Positions 46,777 to 56,576 are shown, counted from the first letter of the stretch. The stretch is 64,000 nucleotides of DNA from Sphingobacterium sp. lm-10 (GCF_023554555.1 NZ_JAMJWC010000001.1:1116001-1180000), one strand, 5' to 3'. Made by a program: numbers and translations. The notes: generated from the sequence alone by a model not told the origin.

Positions 46777-47964
46777 ATGGAAACCTTAGGAGCGCCTGTT
46801 CAGTTAGATTTTAACGACACGGCGACAGCTTTCAGGACGAAAAGTGATTCGGATCTGAATAAAGCTTATTGGCTATTTAAGATGGTATCGAGCAATGCTT
46901 TGATTAAGGTTGGAACTCCTATAACCAATTTCTCATTAAAGATTGGTTTACCGATCCAAGGTATTATCAGAAACACAATTTACAAGCAATTTTGCGGTGG
47001 CGAAAGCATCGAAGATTGCAACCGTTCCATTCTGGAGTTAGGAGAAGGAAAGGTGACGACTATTTTGGACTATTCTGTGGAAGGAGAAGAATCCGAAACA
47101 AGCTTTGAGCATACTTGTGAGGAGATCGTTCGTACCGTGGCTTTCGCAGCAAAGCAAAAACTTATTTCTTTCTGTGTATTTAAGCCGACAGGCTTAGGTC
47201 GATTTGATCTTTTTGCCAAACGCGATGCGAAGCAAGCGCTTAATGATCTGGAGAAAATTGAATTCACTCGGGTATTAGAACGTTGTGAGCGCATCTGCGC
47301 TGCCTGTCATGATGCAGGTATCCCGGTGCTTATCGATGGCGAACATTCGTGGATACAAGATACGATCGATGACATCGCGCGTGATATGATGGAGAAATAC
47401 AATCAAGAAAAGCCGATTGTATACAATACGTACCAGCTTTACCGCCATGATAAATTAGCCTCCCTAAAAGCCGATTTCGCTTATGCTACCGTACGCAACT
47501 TTCATTTGGGTGCTAAGCTGGTTCGAGGTGCTTACATGGAAATCGAGCGCGACCGTGCGAAATCTGATGGCTATCCTTCGCCGATACAAGCCGATAAAGA
47601 GAGCAGCGACAGAGATTATAATGAAGGCCTGCTCTTCTGTTTGGAACATATTGATAATATGGGCCTAATGGCGGGTACGCACAACGAAGAAAGCTCCCGG
47701 CTACTGGCAGAAGAAATGCATAAACGCGACATTCCACACAACCATCCTAATATCTGGTTCGCCCAATTGCTGGGTATGTCCGATAATCTGTCTTTTAATC
47801 TGGCTGCTGCTGGTTACAACGTAGCCAAATACATGCCGTATGGGCCGGTAAAATCCGTTATGCCTTACCTATTTCGCCGTGCACAGGAAAACACTTCGGT
47901 AGGTGGACAGACGAGTCGGGAATTAGGATTGATTATCGCCGAAAAAGAAAGACGTAAAAAGTAA
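46777..47964 (+). CDS. Proline dehydrogenase
   Basis: The 395-aa FAD-dependent TIM-barrel enzyme has ILDYSVEGEES, VFKPTGLGRFDLF, IDGEHSWIQDTIDDI, KLVRGAYMEIERDRA and the C-terminal YMPYGPVKSVMPYLFRRAQEN, where two Arg bind proline carboxylate. It is the stand-alone form, without a fused P5C dehydrogenase. The start is the ATG at 46777, just after a TTG. The HAD gene follows by 10 bp. Confidence 0.93.
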   Translation: METLGAPVQLDFNDTATAFRTKSDSDLNKAYWLFKMVSSNALIKVGTPITNFSLKIGLPIQGIIRNTIYKQFCGGESIEDCNRSILELGEGKVTTILDYSVEGEESETSFEHTCEEIVRTVAFAAKQKLISFCVFKPTGLGRFDLFAKRDAKQALNDLEKIEFTRVLERCERICAACHDAGIPVLIDGEHSWIQDTIDDIARDMMEKYNQEKPIVYNTYQLYRHDKLASLKADFAYATVRNFHLGAKLVRGAYMEIERDRAKSDGYPSPIQADKESSDRDYNEGLLFCLEHIDNMGLMAGTHNEESSRLLAEEMHKRDIPHNHPNIWFAQLLGMSDNLSFNLAAAGYNVAKYMPYGPVKSVMPYLFRRAQENTSVGGQTSRELGLIIAEKERRKK

Positions 47965-47974
47965 AAAAAGGTTA

Positions 47975-48580
47975 ATGACTATAGCGGACAAAACACAGAA
48001 GCTCTCGGAAATTTCTGATTCGTATGATGCATTATTATACGATGTAGACGGTACGTTAGCAGACAATATGTCGGCACACAAAGCCGCGTACGCCGCGGCA
48101 GCCTTGGAGTACGGTATCCAATTGGATACCGCACTTATCGATGAAACCGCCGGATGGCCTACAGTAGCCGTAGCGGAAGTCATTGCGCAGCGGTATGGAA
48201 AATCATTTGACTTTGACGAGTTTGCACTCCGGAAGTCCACCATTTTTCGCACGGAATACATACAGCACACGAAACCGGTAGCACATGTGCTGCAGCATCT
48301 TCGCCAAGAAGTGGGCAAAAAGAAGATTGGTCTTGTTTCTGGAGGAACCCGAAAAACCTTAGAAATTACATTGGATGTGATTGGTGTGACCGGATTGTAC
48401 GAAGTGCTGGTCTGCGCTGGCGATACGCCTAATGGAAAGCCCTCGCCAGAACCTTTTCTTTTAGCGGCAGCGCAGTTGGATGTCGCACCAGAGCGCTGTT
48501 TAGTATTTGAAGACGGTGAGCCTGGGGTTCAAGGCGCAATAGCTGCTGGAATGGGTTGGGTGCGCATTGATCAACTGTAA
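47975..48580 (+). CDS. HAD-family phosphatase, beta-phosphoglucomutase-like
   Basis: The 201-aa protein has HAD motif I YDVDGTLADN (about residues 22-31), motif II GLVSGGTRKT, motif III Lys in NGKPSPEPF and motif IV FEDGEPGVQGAIAAGM. The helical cap between motifs I and II gives the subclass I form. A small phosphorylated metabolite is the likely substrate. It is coupled to the proline dehydrogenase gene by a 10-bp gap. Confidence 0.88.
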   Translation: MTIADKTQKLSEISDSYDALLYDVDGTLADNMSAHKAAYAAAALEYGIQLDTALIDETAGWPTVAVAEVIAQRYGKSFDFDEFALRKSTIFRTEYIQHTKPVAHVLQHLRQEVGKKKIGLVSGGTRKTLEITLDVIGVTGLYEVLVCAGDTPNGKPSPEPFLLAAAQLDVAPERCLVFEDGEPGVQGAIAAGMGWVRIDQL

Positions 48581-48611
48581 TTATATCTTTGATCCTGCTT
48601 CACATGTGTGA

Positions 48612-49934
48612 TTAGAAATTGGTAATCACTCGAATTCCTCCGTTGGTATAGTTCATATCAGCGCGTCTAAAATTCCCAACTGGCAACTTCACATAAGGCT
48701 CTAAAGATACAGATGGCCCGCGTCTTATCTTCAATTCCTTACCCAATGACATATTCACAAAGCCTCCGAAACCAGCCGAATTTACATTGGTATTCGCTGA
48801 CTCTAACGTGCGGACTACCGGCTGAACTGCAGCTCGAAGTTCACTTTCATTGCTTGGCAAGCCGTTAGCATATGGATTGGCATTTACATTTTCAATATAG
48901 TGCGCAAAACGTTGCTGATCCAATACCGCCGCGTAAGAAACACCGACACCAGCATATATACCTTTATAAAAAGAATATTTGGCTTCGACAGGAATATCTA
49001 GTGTGCGTACCATACCGGTTACCGAGTTGACATTAGGAATAAGTGGCATACGCGCCATCATGGCATTAGAAAATACCGGCATATCGGTTGGCAATGGGCG
49101 TTCCGGTGCTGTAGCCGCTACTTCCATTGTTGCAGACTGTATCGGATCGCGTAATGATCCAACCTCGTACTGATGAAACGTAGCTCCAGTACGCACACTT
49201 AAGTTCTTGGTGACATTATAGGATAACATTAACCCCCCGCCAAAATTCACCTTTTGATCAGTGGACGATGGCGCTACCACCACACCGAGATTAAACCGAT
49301 CCGTAAAGCGGAAATGCTTGCTTTCACCCATCACTTCTTTCCTTGCATTCGTTTGTACTCCTTTACTATCCGCAAATACGGAAGGTAAAAGTCCGCTCTC
49401 TGTCAACACGGCTTCCTCTTGATCAGGATGAAAATATAATTTGCTGTCTGACAGTTTTATATCATTATTTATATCAACAGGAGAAGCAGCCAATATAGTT
49501 TGTTTTTGCATCGGGAAGATCCAGGATTCAACAACCTCTACGGTATGCAGCCGACTATCTTTTGGCAACAGACTTACAGACTCACCAACATGGGTATTCT
49601 GTGGAATTATAGGTTCGTTAAAAACTGATGGTGTTTCTGGAGTTTCAATTACAGGAGCCTGTACCTGCTTGGTAGCGCGAGAACTTAAAGCAGGCTGATC
49701 TAAATCAGGTATATCTGAATTAAAATACCATAAGCCCAGCATCATTAGTACAGCGCAGGCAGCAGCCGTACTAATCCATAATGGCAGTATCCGCTTAGCC
49801 GTTGTTTTAGGTAAGTGATCTTTTCGGAAGCGTTCCCAAGCACCATCTTCATATGGCAGTTCTTCAGACGATTTGAGCTGATCGACGATACGGTCAACAA
49901 TGTCTCTTTCCCGACTGTTATTATTTTCTTTCAT
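48612..49934 (-). CDS. Anti-sigma-like TM protein with C-terminal beta-barrel domain
   Basis: The 440-aa protein begins with a short charged cytoplasmic-type segment (ERDIVDRIVDQLKSSEELPY, residues about 9-28). One membrane helix follows (about 43-68, RILPLWISTAAACAVLMMLGLWYF), then a Pro/Ser-rich linker and a beta-rich domain from about 205 with FNLGVVVAPSS, GLMLSYNVTKNLSVRTGATF and a porin-like end. This layout resembles anti-sigma factors of Bacteroidota that carry an outer-membrane-barrel-like C-domain. It is 13 bp downstream of the ECF sigma factor. The barrel topology on an inner-membrane anchor is unusual. Confidence 0.78.
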   Translation of the reverse strand: MKENNNSRERDIVDRIVDQLKSSEELPYEDGAWERFRKDHLPKTTAKRILPLWISTAAACAVLMMLGLWYFNSDIPDLDQPALSSRATKQVQAPVIETPETPSVFNEPIIPQNTHVGESVSLLPKDSRLHTVEVVESWIFPMQKQTILAASPVDINNDIKLSDSKLYFHPDQEEAVLTESGLLPSVFADSKGVQTNARKEVMGESKHFRFTDRFNLGVVVAPSSTDQKVNFGGGLMLSYNVTKNLSVRTGATFHQYEVGSLRDPIQSATMEVAATAPERPLPTDMPVFSNAMMARMPLIPNVNSVTGMVRTLDIPVEAKYSFYKGIYAGVGVSYAAVLDQQRFAHYIENVNANPYANGLPSNESELRAAVQPVVRTLESANTNVNSAGFGGFVNMSLGKELKIRRGPSVSLEPYVKLPVGNFRRADMNYTNGGIRVITNF

Positions 49935-49947
49935 GCCTAATTTAAAA

Positions 49948-50532
49948 CTAGGATTTTATGTTTTCTCGATCCATATACTTGCCGTACAACATACGGAGTT
50001 TCTGTTTTGCTCTGGTGAGGTAAGTTCTTGATGTGCTTTCTGGTACGTCAAGCATTTTACTAATCTCCTCATGTGAATAGCCTTCTATTTCATATAAATT
50101 AAAGATCGCTTTTTGGATGGGTGGCAGACCATCTAGTAATTTCAAAATATCATTTGCCTCCAAACTAGATGTCATATTTACGGAAAGATTTCCGATTTCT
50201 ACACCATCTTCATCATCAATAAACTGCATTTGCTTTTTTACACGCAACATATCTATAGCCGTATTAACCGCGATACGCGCCATCCAGGAACGAAAAGTTT
50301 TCTCCAACACTTCATCATCTGTATGCTGCTCGAAGCTGCTCAACTTTCGAAATACCTTGACAAAACTCTCATTGATAATCTCCTCAGATTCTATATCCAG
50401 CTTTACATACCGCACGACCACGGCCTTCACATAGCCATAATATTTTTTGTAGATATATGCCTTGCTGCGCTCCGAATCGGACACAACACAGCCTTCCAAC
50501 GCGACACGCAATGTCGGCGGATGCTTACGCAT
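49948..50532 (-). CDS. ECF-type RNA polymerase sigma factor
   Basis: From the ATG at 50532 the protein is 194 aa. Region 2 shows DIESEEIINESFVKVFRKLSSF and FRSWMARIAVNTAIDMLR; region 4 shows IFNLYEIEGYSHEEISKMLDVPESTSRTYL. It is followed by the TM/barrel protein, its likely partner. A TTG at 50556 would add eight residues. The signal sensed is unknown. Confidence 0.9.
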   Translation of the reverse strand: MRKHPPTLRVALEGCVVSDSERSKAYIYKKYYGYVKAVVVRYVKLDIESEEIINESFVKVFRKLSSFEQHTDDEVLEKTFRSWMARIAVNTAIDMLRVKKQMQFIDDEDGVEIGNLSVNMTSSLEANDILKLLDGLPPIQKAIFNLYEIEGYSHEEISKMLDVPESTSRTYLTRAKQKLRMLYGKYMDRENIKS

Positions 50533-50772
50533 GACATATTTCCGTATAATTTCCAAGCGGGCTAAATCAATATCTTCAAGTTACGCCTATTTTTCGATCT
50601 AATTCACTGCGCTTGTACAGATTCTGTTGGCTGCATATTCCATCTATAGAGCATAACGATTATCAGGTCGATGATGCTACAAGCATAAGTAATTAATAAA
50701 GTCTTTGCAACAGATATACTTAAAACAGAAAAATAATGTAAATTTAAAATAACATTTATAACACCTATTCGC

Positions 50773-51618
50773 ATGAGAACCATATTATTCCCTACTGATT
50801 TTTCGGAACTGGCAGAAAATGCATTTGTATATGCTATCCATCTGGCAAAAAGTGTTGATGCTAATTTAAAAGTGTTACACAGTTATATGTCGCCCGTATT
50901 TGCTTCTATACACCCTGGGCAACCGGAGATGTTGGGGGAAATGTATGCAAATTTGGAAAACACCGAGCATGAAAAGTTTAAACAGAGTACGCCACGTCTC
51001 AGGCAGATGGCCATAGATTATGGATTTCCGGAAGAACGCCTTTCCTTTCTTTTTGAGGAAGGACCGGTGTCTACCGTGGTGCGCAACCTGAGCAAAAAGC
51101 AGAAATTTCACCTCATCGTGATGGGTACTCATGGTCAATCCGGATTTTTGGATCGCATTATAGGATCGAATACCGTTTCCGTTATTAATTCTGTAAAAAC
51201 TCCAGTAATTGCCGTGCCTCCTCATGCGCGTTTTTCAGGTATTAAGCGGGTGGTATTTACTACCTTATTCCGTGAATCGGACAAGATAGCGCTACGGGAA
51301 GCACTGATTATGGCACGGGAAGTAGGTGCTGAAACAACGTGCATTCACGTCGTGATGCAATCTGACCTGACGAACGTAGGTAGACAAATGGATCAATGGA
51401 GCAAGGATCATACAAGATACGCAGTACAGTTTAAACTGTTGGATAAAGTGGAAAGCGTAGAGCACACCATTACCAACTACATATTGGATAATAACGTGGA
51501 TATGCTTGCTGTGGTCAAAAGAAATCGTGGATTCTTTGATCGCTTATTTAACGATAGTACCACACACAACCTCACTTTTCATACGAAAGTACCTATTATT
51601 GTGTACCACGAAGAGTAA
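50773..51618 (+). CDS. Universal stress protein, two UspA domains
   Basis: The 281-aa protein holds two UspA-like folds. The first has ILFPTDFSELAENAFVYAI and GTHGQSGFLDRIIGSNTVSVI, the G-2x-G-9x-G(S/T) ATP-binding pattern (about residues 115-135). The second (from about 150) lacks that Gly motif, having VVKRNRGFFDRLFNDSTTHNL. Stress-survival roles are typical. It lies alone, convergent with the kinase-like gene. Confidence 0.9.
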   Translation: MRTILFPTDFSELAENAFVYAIHLAKSVDANLKVLHSYMSPVFASIHPGQPEMLGEMYANLENTEHEKFKQSTPRLRQMAIDYGFPEERLSFLFEEGPVSTVVRNLSKKQKFHLIVMGTHGQSGFLDRIIGSNTVSVINSVKTPVIAVPPHARFSGIKRVVFTTLFRESDKIALREALIMAREVGAETTCIHVVMQSDLTNVGRQMDQWSKDHTRYAVQFKLLDKVESVEHTITNYILDNNVDMLAVVKRNRGFFDRLFNDSTTHNLTFHTKVPIIVYHEE

Positions 51619-51624
51619 AGGAAA

Positions 51625-52218
51625 TTATCCGTATTTTAAGAAGAGCGTGGCTTTGAAGGTTTGTGAATTGCTATTCACGAAAAGCTCGTGCCTATCTGGG
51701 CTAGTCAATTGCAATCGATCGCGGTAAAATGTGATCAGCTCATCTTCTCCCTGATTCTCGACATAGTGGTTTACTCGGTTGCTCACCTCCAACAGAATCC
51801 CACCTTCAGAGGCACTTAGTCGAATTTTAATAGGGAACTTGGCCATGGAAGCATAGCCGTTCTTCACGGCGTTTTGTATTAATGGAAATAGAATCAGCGG
51901 TTCGATAGCATCTACGTTATCAGATCCCTTTGTATTAAACTGCAGGTAAAAATCTTCCCCTTCAATAGCTTGAATGTGATCCACATAACGCTGAAGTAGT
52001 TGAAGCTCTAATGCGACTGGCCAAGGGTTGCCCATGGTAGCGGAGAGCATGTCTTTCTGAAAGCCGGCTAATTCGGCCAGGCGATCTGCCTGTGCATATT
52101 TTAATAATAAGGAAGCATCTGTCTGGCTGTACTGAAAGCTCAAACGAGCCTGTAGCTCCATTCTTACGAGGTCTACTTCCGTCTTATTCCCGAAAATCCG
52201 TTCTATAAATTTGCTCAT
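51625..52218 (-). CDS. LytS-like histidine kinase domain protein, degenerate
   Basis: The 197-aa protein aligns with the cytoplasmic part of LytS/AlgZ-type sensor kinases: ELQARLSFQYSQTDASLLL corresponds to the phospho-acceptor block LxxQINPHFLFN. Here Gln29 replaces the His and the PHF core is lost. The N-box region ILFPLIQNAVKNGY is recognisable, but no GxGxGL G-box is seen before the last helix. There is no sensor or membrane domain. It is probably catalytically dead and may act as a binding or structural paralogue. It is in line with the DUF502 gene. Confidence 0.75.
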   Translation of the reverse strand: MSKFIERIFGNKTEVDLVRMELQARLSFQYSQTDASLLLKYAQADRLAELAGFQKDMLSATMGNPWPVALELQLLQRYVDHIQAIEGEDFYLQFNTKGSDNVDAIEPLILFPLIQNAVKNGYASMAKFPIKIRLSASEGGILLEVSNRVNHYVENQGEDELITFYRDRLQLTSPDRHELFVNSNSQTFKATLFLKYG

Positions 52219-52238
52219 TATTCTGCTCCGTTGTGGTA

Positions 52239-52832
52239 TTAATCCAGACTGCTTACACCACCAGAAACAACCAATTTCATAGCTTCTGTAGCCGACATAT
52301 GCAATTTAGTAACCCGTTCTGCCTTCACCACCACGACTTGGCCAGCAAAAGAATAAGAGTAAGGAAAATACACTAACACTTCGCCTTCCAGATGAATAGC
52401 CTTCAAATTACGTTGCGTCAGAAAACCGATCTTCTTCAAACCAGTTTCATTTACTTCCACCAATACGGGTTCATTAAATTTTTTGGCATCTCCGACAAAC
52501 GCTTCTGTAAAATCTTTAATAGAAGAATATAAAGTATTAAAGATAGGAATCCGATTGACCATACGTGCCATCCATTGTTGAATAGGCACCGTAACCAAAG
52601 TCGTAAAGACAAAACCAACCAACACCAGCACCACAATCACCGTTACAATCCCCATACCTGGAATATACCTTGGAGCGCCTCGTTCGTCTTCGATCAGGTG
52701 TGTCAGATTCAACGCATTATCCAAAGTAGCGACCAACCAGATGATCAAAAATACCGCTCCCGCAACAGGAATTACCACTAAAGTACCTTTGATTAGGTAG
52801 TACAAAAACCGTTGAAAGAATTTTCTAAACAT
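52239..52832 (-). CDS. DUF502 family membrane protein
   Basis: The 197-aa protein has two N-terminal membrane helices (TLVVIPVAGAVFLIIWLV and GIVTVIVVLVLVGFVFTTL). NRIPIFNTLYSSIKDFTEAF and the soluble beta-rich end FPYSYSFAGQVVVVKAERV complete the DUF502 pattern. Function is unknown in bacteria; plant relatives are the COV proteins. It starts 2 bp after murF-alr ends, implying coupled expression. Confidence 0.9.
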   Translation of the reverse strand: MFRKFFQRFLYYLIKGTLVVIPVAGAVFLIIWLVATLDNALNLTHLIEDERGAPRYIPGMGIVTVIVVLVLVGFVFTTLVTVPIQQWMARMVNRIPIFNTLYSSIKDFTEAFVGDAKKFNEPVLVEVNETGLKKIGFLTQRNLKAIHLEGEVLVYFPYSYSFAGQVVVVKAERVTKLHMSATEAMKLVVSGGVSSLD

Positions 52833-52834
52833 GT

Positions 52835-55267
52835 TTATTGATAATAATAGACCCGCTTTACACGCGCCGAGATATTGACTAATAATTCATAAGGGATCAC
52901 GCTGATCTTGCGCGCCATCGTTTTGATATCTGGAAACACGATCACCTCGTCTCCTTCTGCCGCATCCTGATCCGTAATATCGAGCATACACATATCCATA
53001 CAGATATTGCCAATGGTAGGTACGGATTGACCGCGAATTAGCATAGTACCAACTCCATTACCAAACCTTCTATCGTAGCCGTCGGCGTAGCCGATTTTTA
53101 CCGTAGCAATCTTGCCATCCCTTTCGAGTACACCACGGCGGTCATACCCTACCGTATCTCCTTTTTTCAAGGTTTTGATCTGCGTAATGGTTGTTTTTAA
53201 CTGACTGGTTGGCCAAATATCCAATCCACTGGCGTTCAAATCTACGCCATATAAACCAATACCTAATCGTACCATGTCAAAATAAGCAGAAGGCCAACGC
53301 ACAATACCAGACGTATTACACAAATGCTTAATGACCTGATAGCCTAGAGCCTCCTCCAATTTCGCTACGCTGACGCCATACTCTTCGATTTGTTGCTCCG
53401 TGAAGACACTTTCTGTTCGGCTGCCTGCGGCTACCAAATGTGAAAATATGGAAATCACTTTAATTGCATTAGTAGCTTTCAGCGCGGTAATTAATTGGGG
53501 CAATTCGGCACTTAAAAACCCGAGCCGATGCATCCCTGTATCTAGCTTAATATGTATCGGATAGTCAATAATCTGTTTTCCATTTAAGTAGTCTATAAAG
53601 GCATGCAAAATGCGAAAACTATAAATCTCTGGCTCGAGGTGATGGATGACCAATCGATCGAAAGTAGATTCGTCTGGACTTAATACCATAATGGGTAAAG
53701 ATATACCGCCCTGCCGCAGCTCCACACCTTCATCTACAAAAGCAACCGTTAGATAATCCACTGCATTATACTGCAACATATTGGCCACTTCGAAACTTCC
53801 GCTACCATAGGAAAATGCCTTCACCATCGCCATGAGTTTTACATCTGTGGGCAACAGCGAACGATATTGTTTTAAATTGTGTTCTATCGCATTAAGGTTG
53901 ATCTCCAGTACAGTACCATGAGATTTGGCCGTAAGGCGCTTCACAATAGTTTCGAAATGAAAAGTTCGCCCTCCTTTCACCAAAATCGTTTCGTCAGAAA
54001 AAACCAATGTAGGCCAGTTCCTGTCTAGATCTTCCGTATCGGAAAACGTAAGTACCTCGCAGTTTAGGCTTTCTAACGCATCTACAGCAGTCCCTACCCA
54101 AATGAGGCGGTTTAATCTATACGCAGAAAGCAATACACGCAGCTTATCAATGTATTTAGGTGCCTCTGGCAAACCCATGATTTCTGATAGGATCAACGTC
54201 CGCTTTGAATGCTGATGTTGTCGCTCCAAAAAATCTAATGCAATCTTCAATGCGCCGAGATCATTTGAATAAGAATCATCTATGACGGAACAATTATTAA
54301 TGCCAGATTTTAATTGTAAACGCATCTCCACCGCTTCCAGATTACGGATTCGGAGCAAAATAGTAGACCATTCATAAGCCAAATGCCGCATGACAAAAAC
54401 GCAGGTCAGGCAATTTTCAATAGAGGCCTGGTCTATAAAGGGTATGGTGAGGTGAAAGTCGGCTTGTTGCTCGCGCAACACGACTTCACACGAGGTATTG
54501 CCAATATCCAAGGATATGATCTGCCAATGATTTTGCTCCTCCGAACCCCAAGATAGTGGTTGAGCGACCGAAATACCTTGCTTATCTAGAACATATTTGG
54601 CAGGGTAAATCAATACCTTACTTTTTTGAAACAGCTTTAGCTTTTGCGCTAACTTGGCTTGCTTACTAGGGAAACCATCGGCATGTGCCACCCCAATATT
54701 GGTGAGCACCCCAATATCAGGCTGAATCATGTCTGCCAATCGTTGCATCTCCCCTTCCAGACTGATGCCAGCTTCAATGAGCGCGATATCATACTGATCG
54801 CTCAACTCCCACAAAGAGAGCGACACACCCAATTGAGAATTATAGCTTTTCGGACTCTGATAGACTTTTTTTTCTGGAGATAATAGCTGATACAGCCACT
54901 CTTTAACGATCGTCTTGCCATTACTCCCTGTAATACCGATGATCGGATAATGGAATCTGTTTCTCTGATGCGTTGCTAATGCCTGCAAGGCTTTAATGAC
55001 ATCTTCTACCCAAAGAAAATTAGCGTCTGGAAATAAGGAGACTTCCAAATCAGTATTGGATACCACAAAACTGCGTACACCTCTTTCATATGCTGCTGCA
55101 ATGTATCGATGGCCATCACGCACCGCCCGAATAGCAAAAAACAAAGACTTTTCACTATGGTAAACCTGGCGACTATCATACACAAGCTCCGTAATAATTA
55201 GGTCCGCAACAGGAAGTATAGTCTTCTGTGCGGAAATAATACGGGCTATCTCGGAAACCAAATACAT
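52835..55267 (-). CDS. Fused MurF ligase / alanine racemase
   Basis: The 810-aa protein joins two cell-wall enzymes. Residues about 1-440 are MurF-like, with FFAIRAVRDGHRYI, the ATP-binding GITGSNGKTIVKEW and SYNSQLGVSLSLW. Residues about 450-810 are an alanine racemase, with PLP-Lys in LMAMVKAFSYGSGS, LDTGMHRLGF, RLGIGLYGVD, catalytic Tyr in VGYDRRG and the metal-free C-terminal beta domain. The first half adds D-Ala-D-Ala to UDP-MurNAc-tripeptide, the second makes D-Ala. This fusion is well known in Bacteroidota. Confidence 0.95.
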   Translation of the reverse strand: MYLVSEIARIISAQKTILPVADLIITELVYDSRQVYHSEKSLFFAIRAVRDGHRYIAAAYERGVRSFVVSNTDLEVSLFPDANFLWVEDVIKALQALATHQRNRFHYPIIGITGSNGKTIVKEWLYQLLSPEKKVYQSPKSYNSQLGVSLSLWELSDQYDIALIEAGISLEGEMQRLADMIQPDIGVLTNIGVAHADGFPSKQAKLAQKLKLFQKSKVLIYPAKYVLDKQGISVAQPLSWGSEEQNHWQIISLDIGNTSCEVVLREQQADFHLTIPFIDQASIENCLTCVFVMRHLAYEWSTILLRIRNLEAVEMRLQLKSGINNCSVIDDSYSNDLGALKIALDFLERQHQHSKRTLILSEIMGLPEAPKYIDKLRVLLSAYRLNRLIWVGTAVDALESLNCEVLTFSDTEDLDRNWPTLVFSDETILVKGGRTFHFETIVKRLTAKSHGTVLEINLNAIEHNLKQYRSLLPTDVKLMAMVKAFSYGSGSFEVANMLQYNAVDYLTVAFVDEGVELRQGGISLPIMVLSPDESTFDRLVIHHLEPEIYSFRILHAFIDYLNGKQIIDYPIHIKLDTGMHRLGFLSAELPQLITALKATNAIKVISIFSHLVAAGSRTESVFTEQQIEEYGVSVAKLEEALGYQVIKHLCNTSGIVRWPSAYFDMVRLGIGLYGVDLNASGLDIWPTSQLKTTITQIKTLKKGDTVGYDRRGVLERDGKIATVKIGYADGYDRRFGNGVGTMLIRGQSVPTIGNICMDMCMLDITDQDAAEGDEVIVFPDIKTMARKISVIPYELLVNISARVKRVYYYQ

Positions 55268-55642
55268 AGAACCTAAATTGAGAAACGAAGTTCACCATTT
55301 TTTTGAACAATCTAAAAAAATCCAGCATTATAATAATTACTATTTACAACACTGCAATAAGCTTTAGAATCATCGCATAAAAACGATTAATCAATAAAAA
55401 AAAGCATGACACTTGACATAAATAGAACATTAAACAACTTCATTAACGAAAAATTACACACATCAGGATATATTATAAACTTAAAACAGATGAAAATCAA
55501 TTTAATCAGCATTTAAAATGTTTTTTCGTAATATTTATTTGTTATTTATCATTTTTTAGTGAAAATAATAGACAAAACAATTCTTTAAATTGATATTTTC
55601 GAATATATTTGGTTATTAATTAATCATTTTATCATAAATTAT
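55268..55642. other. AT-rich intergenic region, no gene seen
   Basis: About 375 bp between divergent murF-alr and the gene at 55643. It is very AT-rich with many stops in all frames. The only feature seen is a TATATTTG -7 box at 55604-55611 for the + strand gene. No hairpin terminator or repeat was found. Confidence 0.6.
55604..55611 (+). promoter_or_regulatory. -7 box before the barrel-like protein gene
   Basis: TATATTTG fits TAnnTTTG and lies 31 bp before the ATG at 55643. No properly spaced TTTG -33 element was found. Confidence 0.4.
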
Positions 55643-56389
55643 ATGAATTTATTAGGAAAACTAACAACACTTGCGGTAATAATTACTGCATTTACAAACC
55701 TAACCCAAGTGCATGCGCAGACAAACGATGCAACGGCCACTTTTGGCTTAACAAGTGATCAATTTTTTGGATTTGCACCCAATTTTACGCTAGAATACAA
55801 ACTCAGCGATAAAATTGGCGTGTCTACCTACGGAATTTTTTGGGGAGCAGGCACGGGTGCCGCATGGGGCAACTGGACTGAATTTGGTGGTGGAGTAAAC
55901 CTTTATTTAAGTGAAGGAATTACTTTAAATCCAAACCTGGGCTTTACATTTGGAAATTTACTATCTAAAGGTGCAGCAGACGGACAGTTAGGTGGCATTG
56001 CAGGTGATGGTATTGTACCAAATTTATTTTTCAACGTGGATATTCCAAAATTCGAATCCGAAATCTATGCTGGATACTACGCGCCATTGACAGACAGAGC
56101 TCCAGTAGGTGGATCCACACTTGCCTATCTACATTATTGGGCCAATGCCGGATACAAAGTTAGCCCATCCTTCTCCTTTGGTGCACATTTCGAACACTTG
56201 CGGAGAACCAAAGATGATATTGGAGGCACCTTGGATTACTATCAATGGCTTGGACCGTATGTACAATTCAATGTTCCTAAATTCGCAAGCTTTGTTCGGT
56301 TGTCTGCGGGTGCAGATTTCGTGAGAACAGGTGAGATTGCCGAAAACTCAGAATCATTTTACAAGTTATCGACAGGATTTTCTTTCTAA
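55643..56389 (+). CDS. Predicted secreted beta-rich (outer-membrane) protein
   Basis: The 248-aa protein has signal peptide MNLLGKLTTLAVIITAFTNL, cleaved near HAQ. The mature part is Gly- and aromatic-rich with alternating strands (YKLSDKIGVSTYGIFWGAG, FGGGVNLYLSEGITLNPNLG) and ends in FYKLSTGFSF, a C-terminal Phe typical of outer-membrane barrels. A small barrel of eight or ten strands is likely. The family is not certain. A terminator follows. Confidence 0.75.
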   Translation: MNLLGKLTTLAVIITAFTNLTQVHAQTNDATATFGLTSDQFFGFAPNFTLEYKLSDKIGVSTYGIFWGAGTGAAWGNWTEFGGGVNLYLSEGITLNPNLGFTFGNLLSKGAADGQLGGIAGDGIVPNLFFNVDIPKFESEIYAGYYAPLTDRAPVGGSTLAYLHYWANAGYKVSPSFSFGAHFEHLRRTKDDIGGTLDYYQWLGPYVQFNVPKFASFVRLSAGADFVRTGEIAENSESFYKLSTGFSF

Positions 56390-56417
56390 GTCACTATTGC
56401 CCAACACAAACATCAAC

Positions 56418-56452
56418 AAAGTACTGCATTGGCGGTACTTTTTTATTTTTTC
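56418..56452 (+). terminator. Terminator after the barrel-like protein gene
   Basis: AAGTACTGC pairs with GGCGGTACTT through a 7-8 bp stem, followed by a T-rich run. It abuts the tRNA promoter. Confidence 0.7.
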
Positions 56453-56453
56453 C

Positions 56454-56484
56454 TTTGCGTAGCCGCAATATTCCTATATATTTG
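56454..56484 (+). promoter_or_regulatory. Promoter of the tRNA-Gly/tRNA-Leu operon
   Basis: TTTG at 56454-56457 and TATATTTG at 56477-56484 are separated by exactly 19 bp, the ideal Bacteroidota arrangement. Transcription would begin about 5 bp before tRNA-Gly. Confidence 0.85.
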
Positions 56485-56495
56485 CAACACCAAAA

Positions 56496-56568
<73 letters not shown>

Positions 56569-56576
56569 CTCTACTT

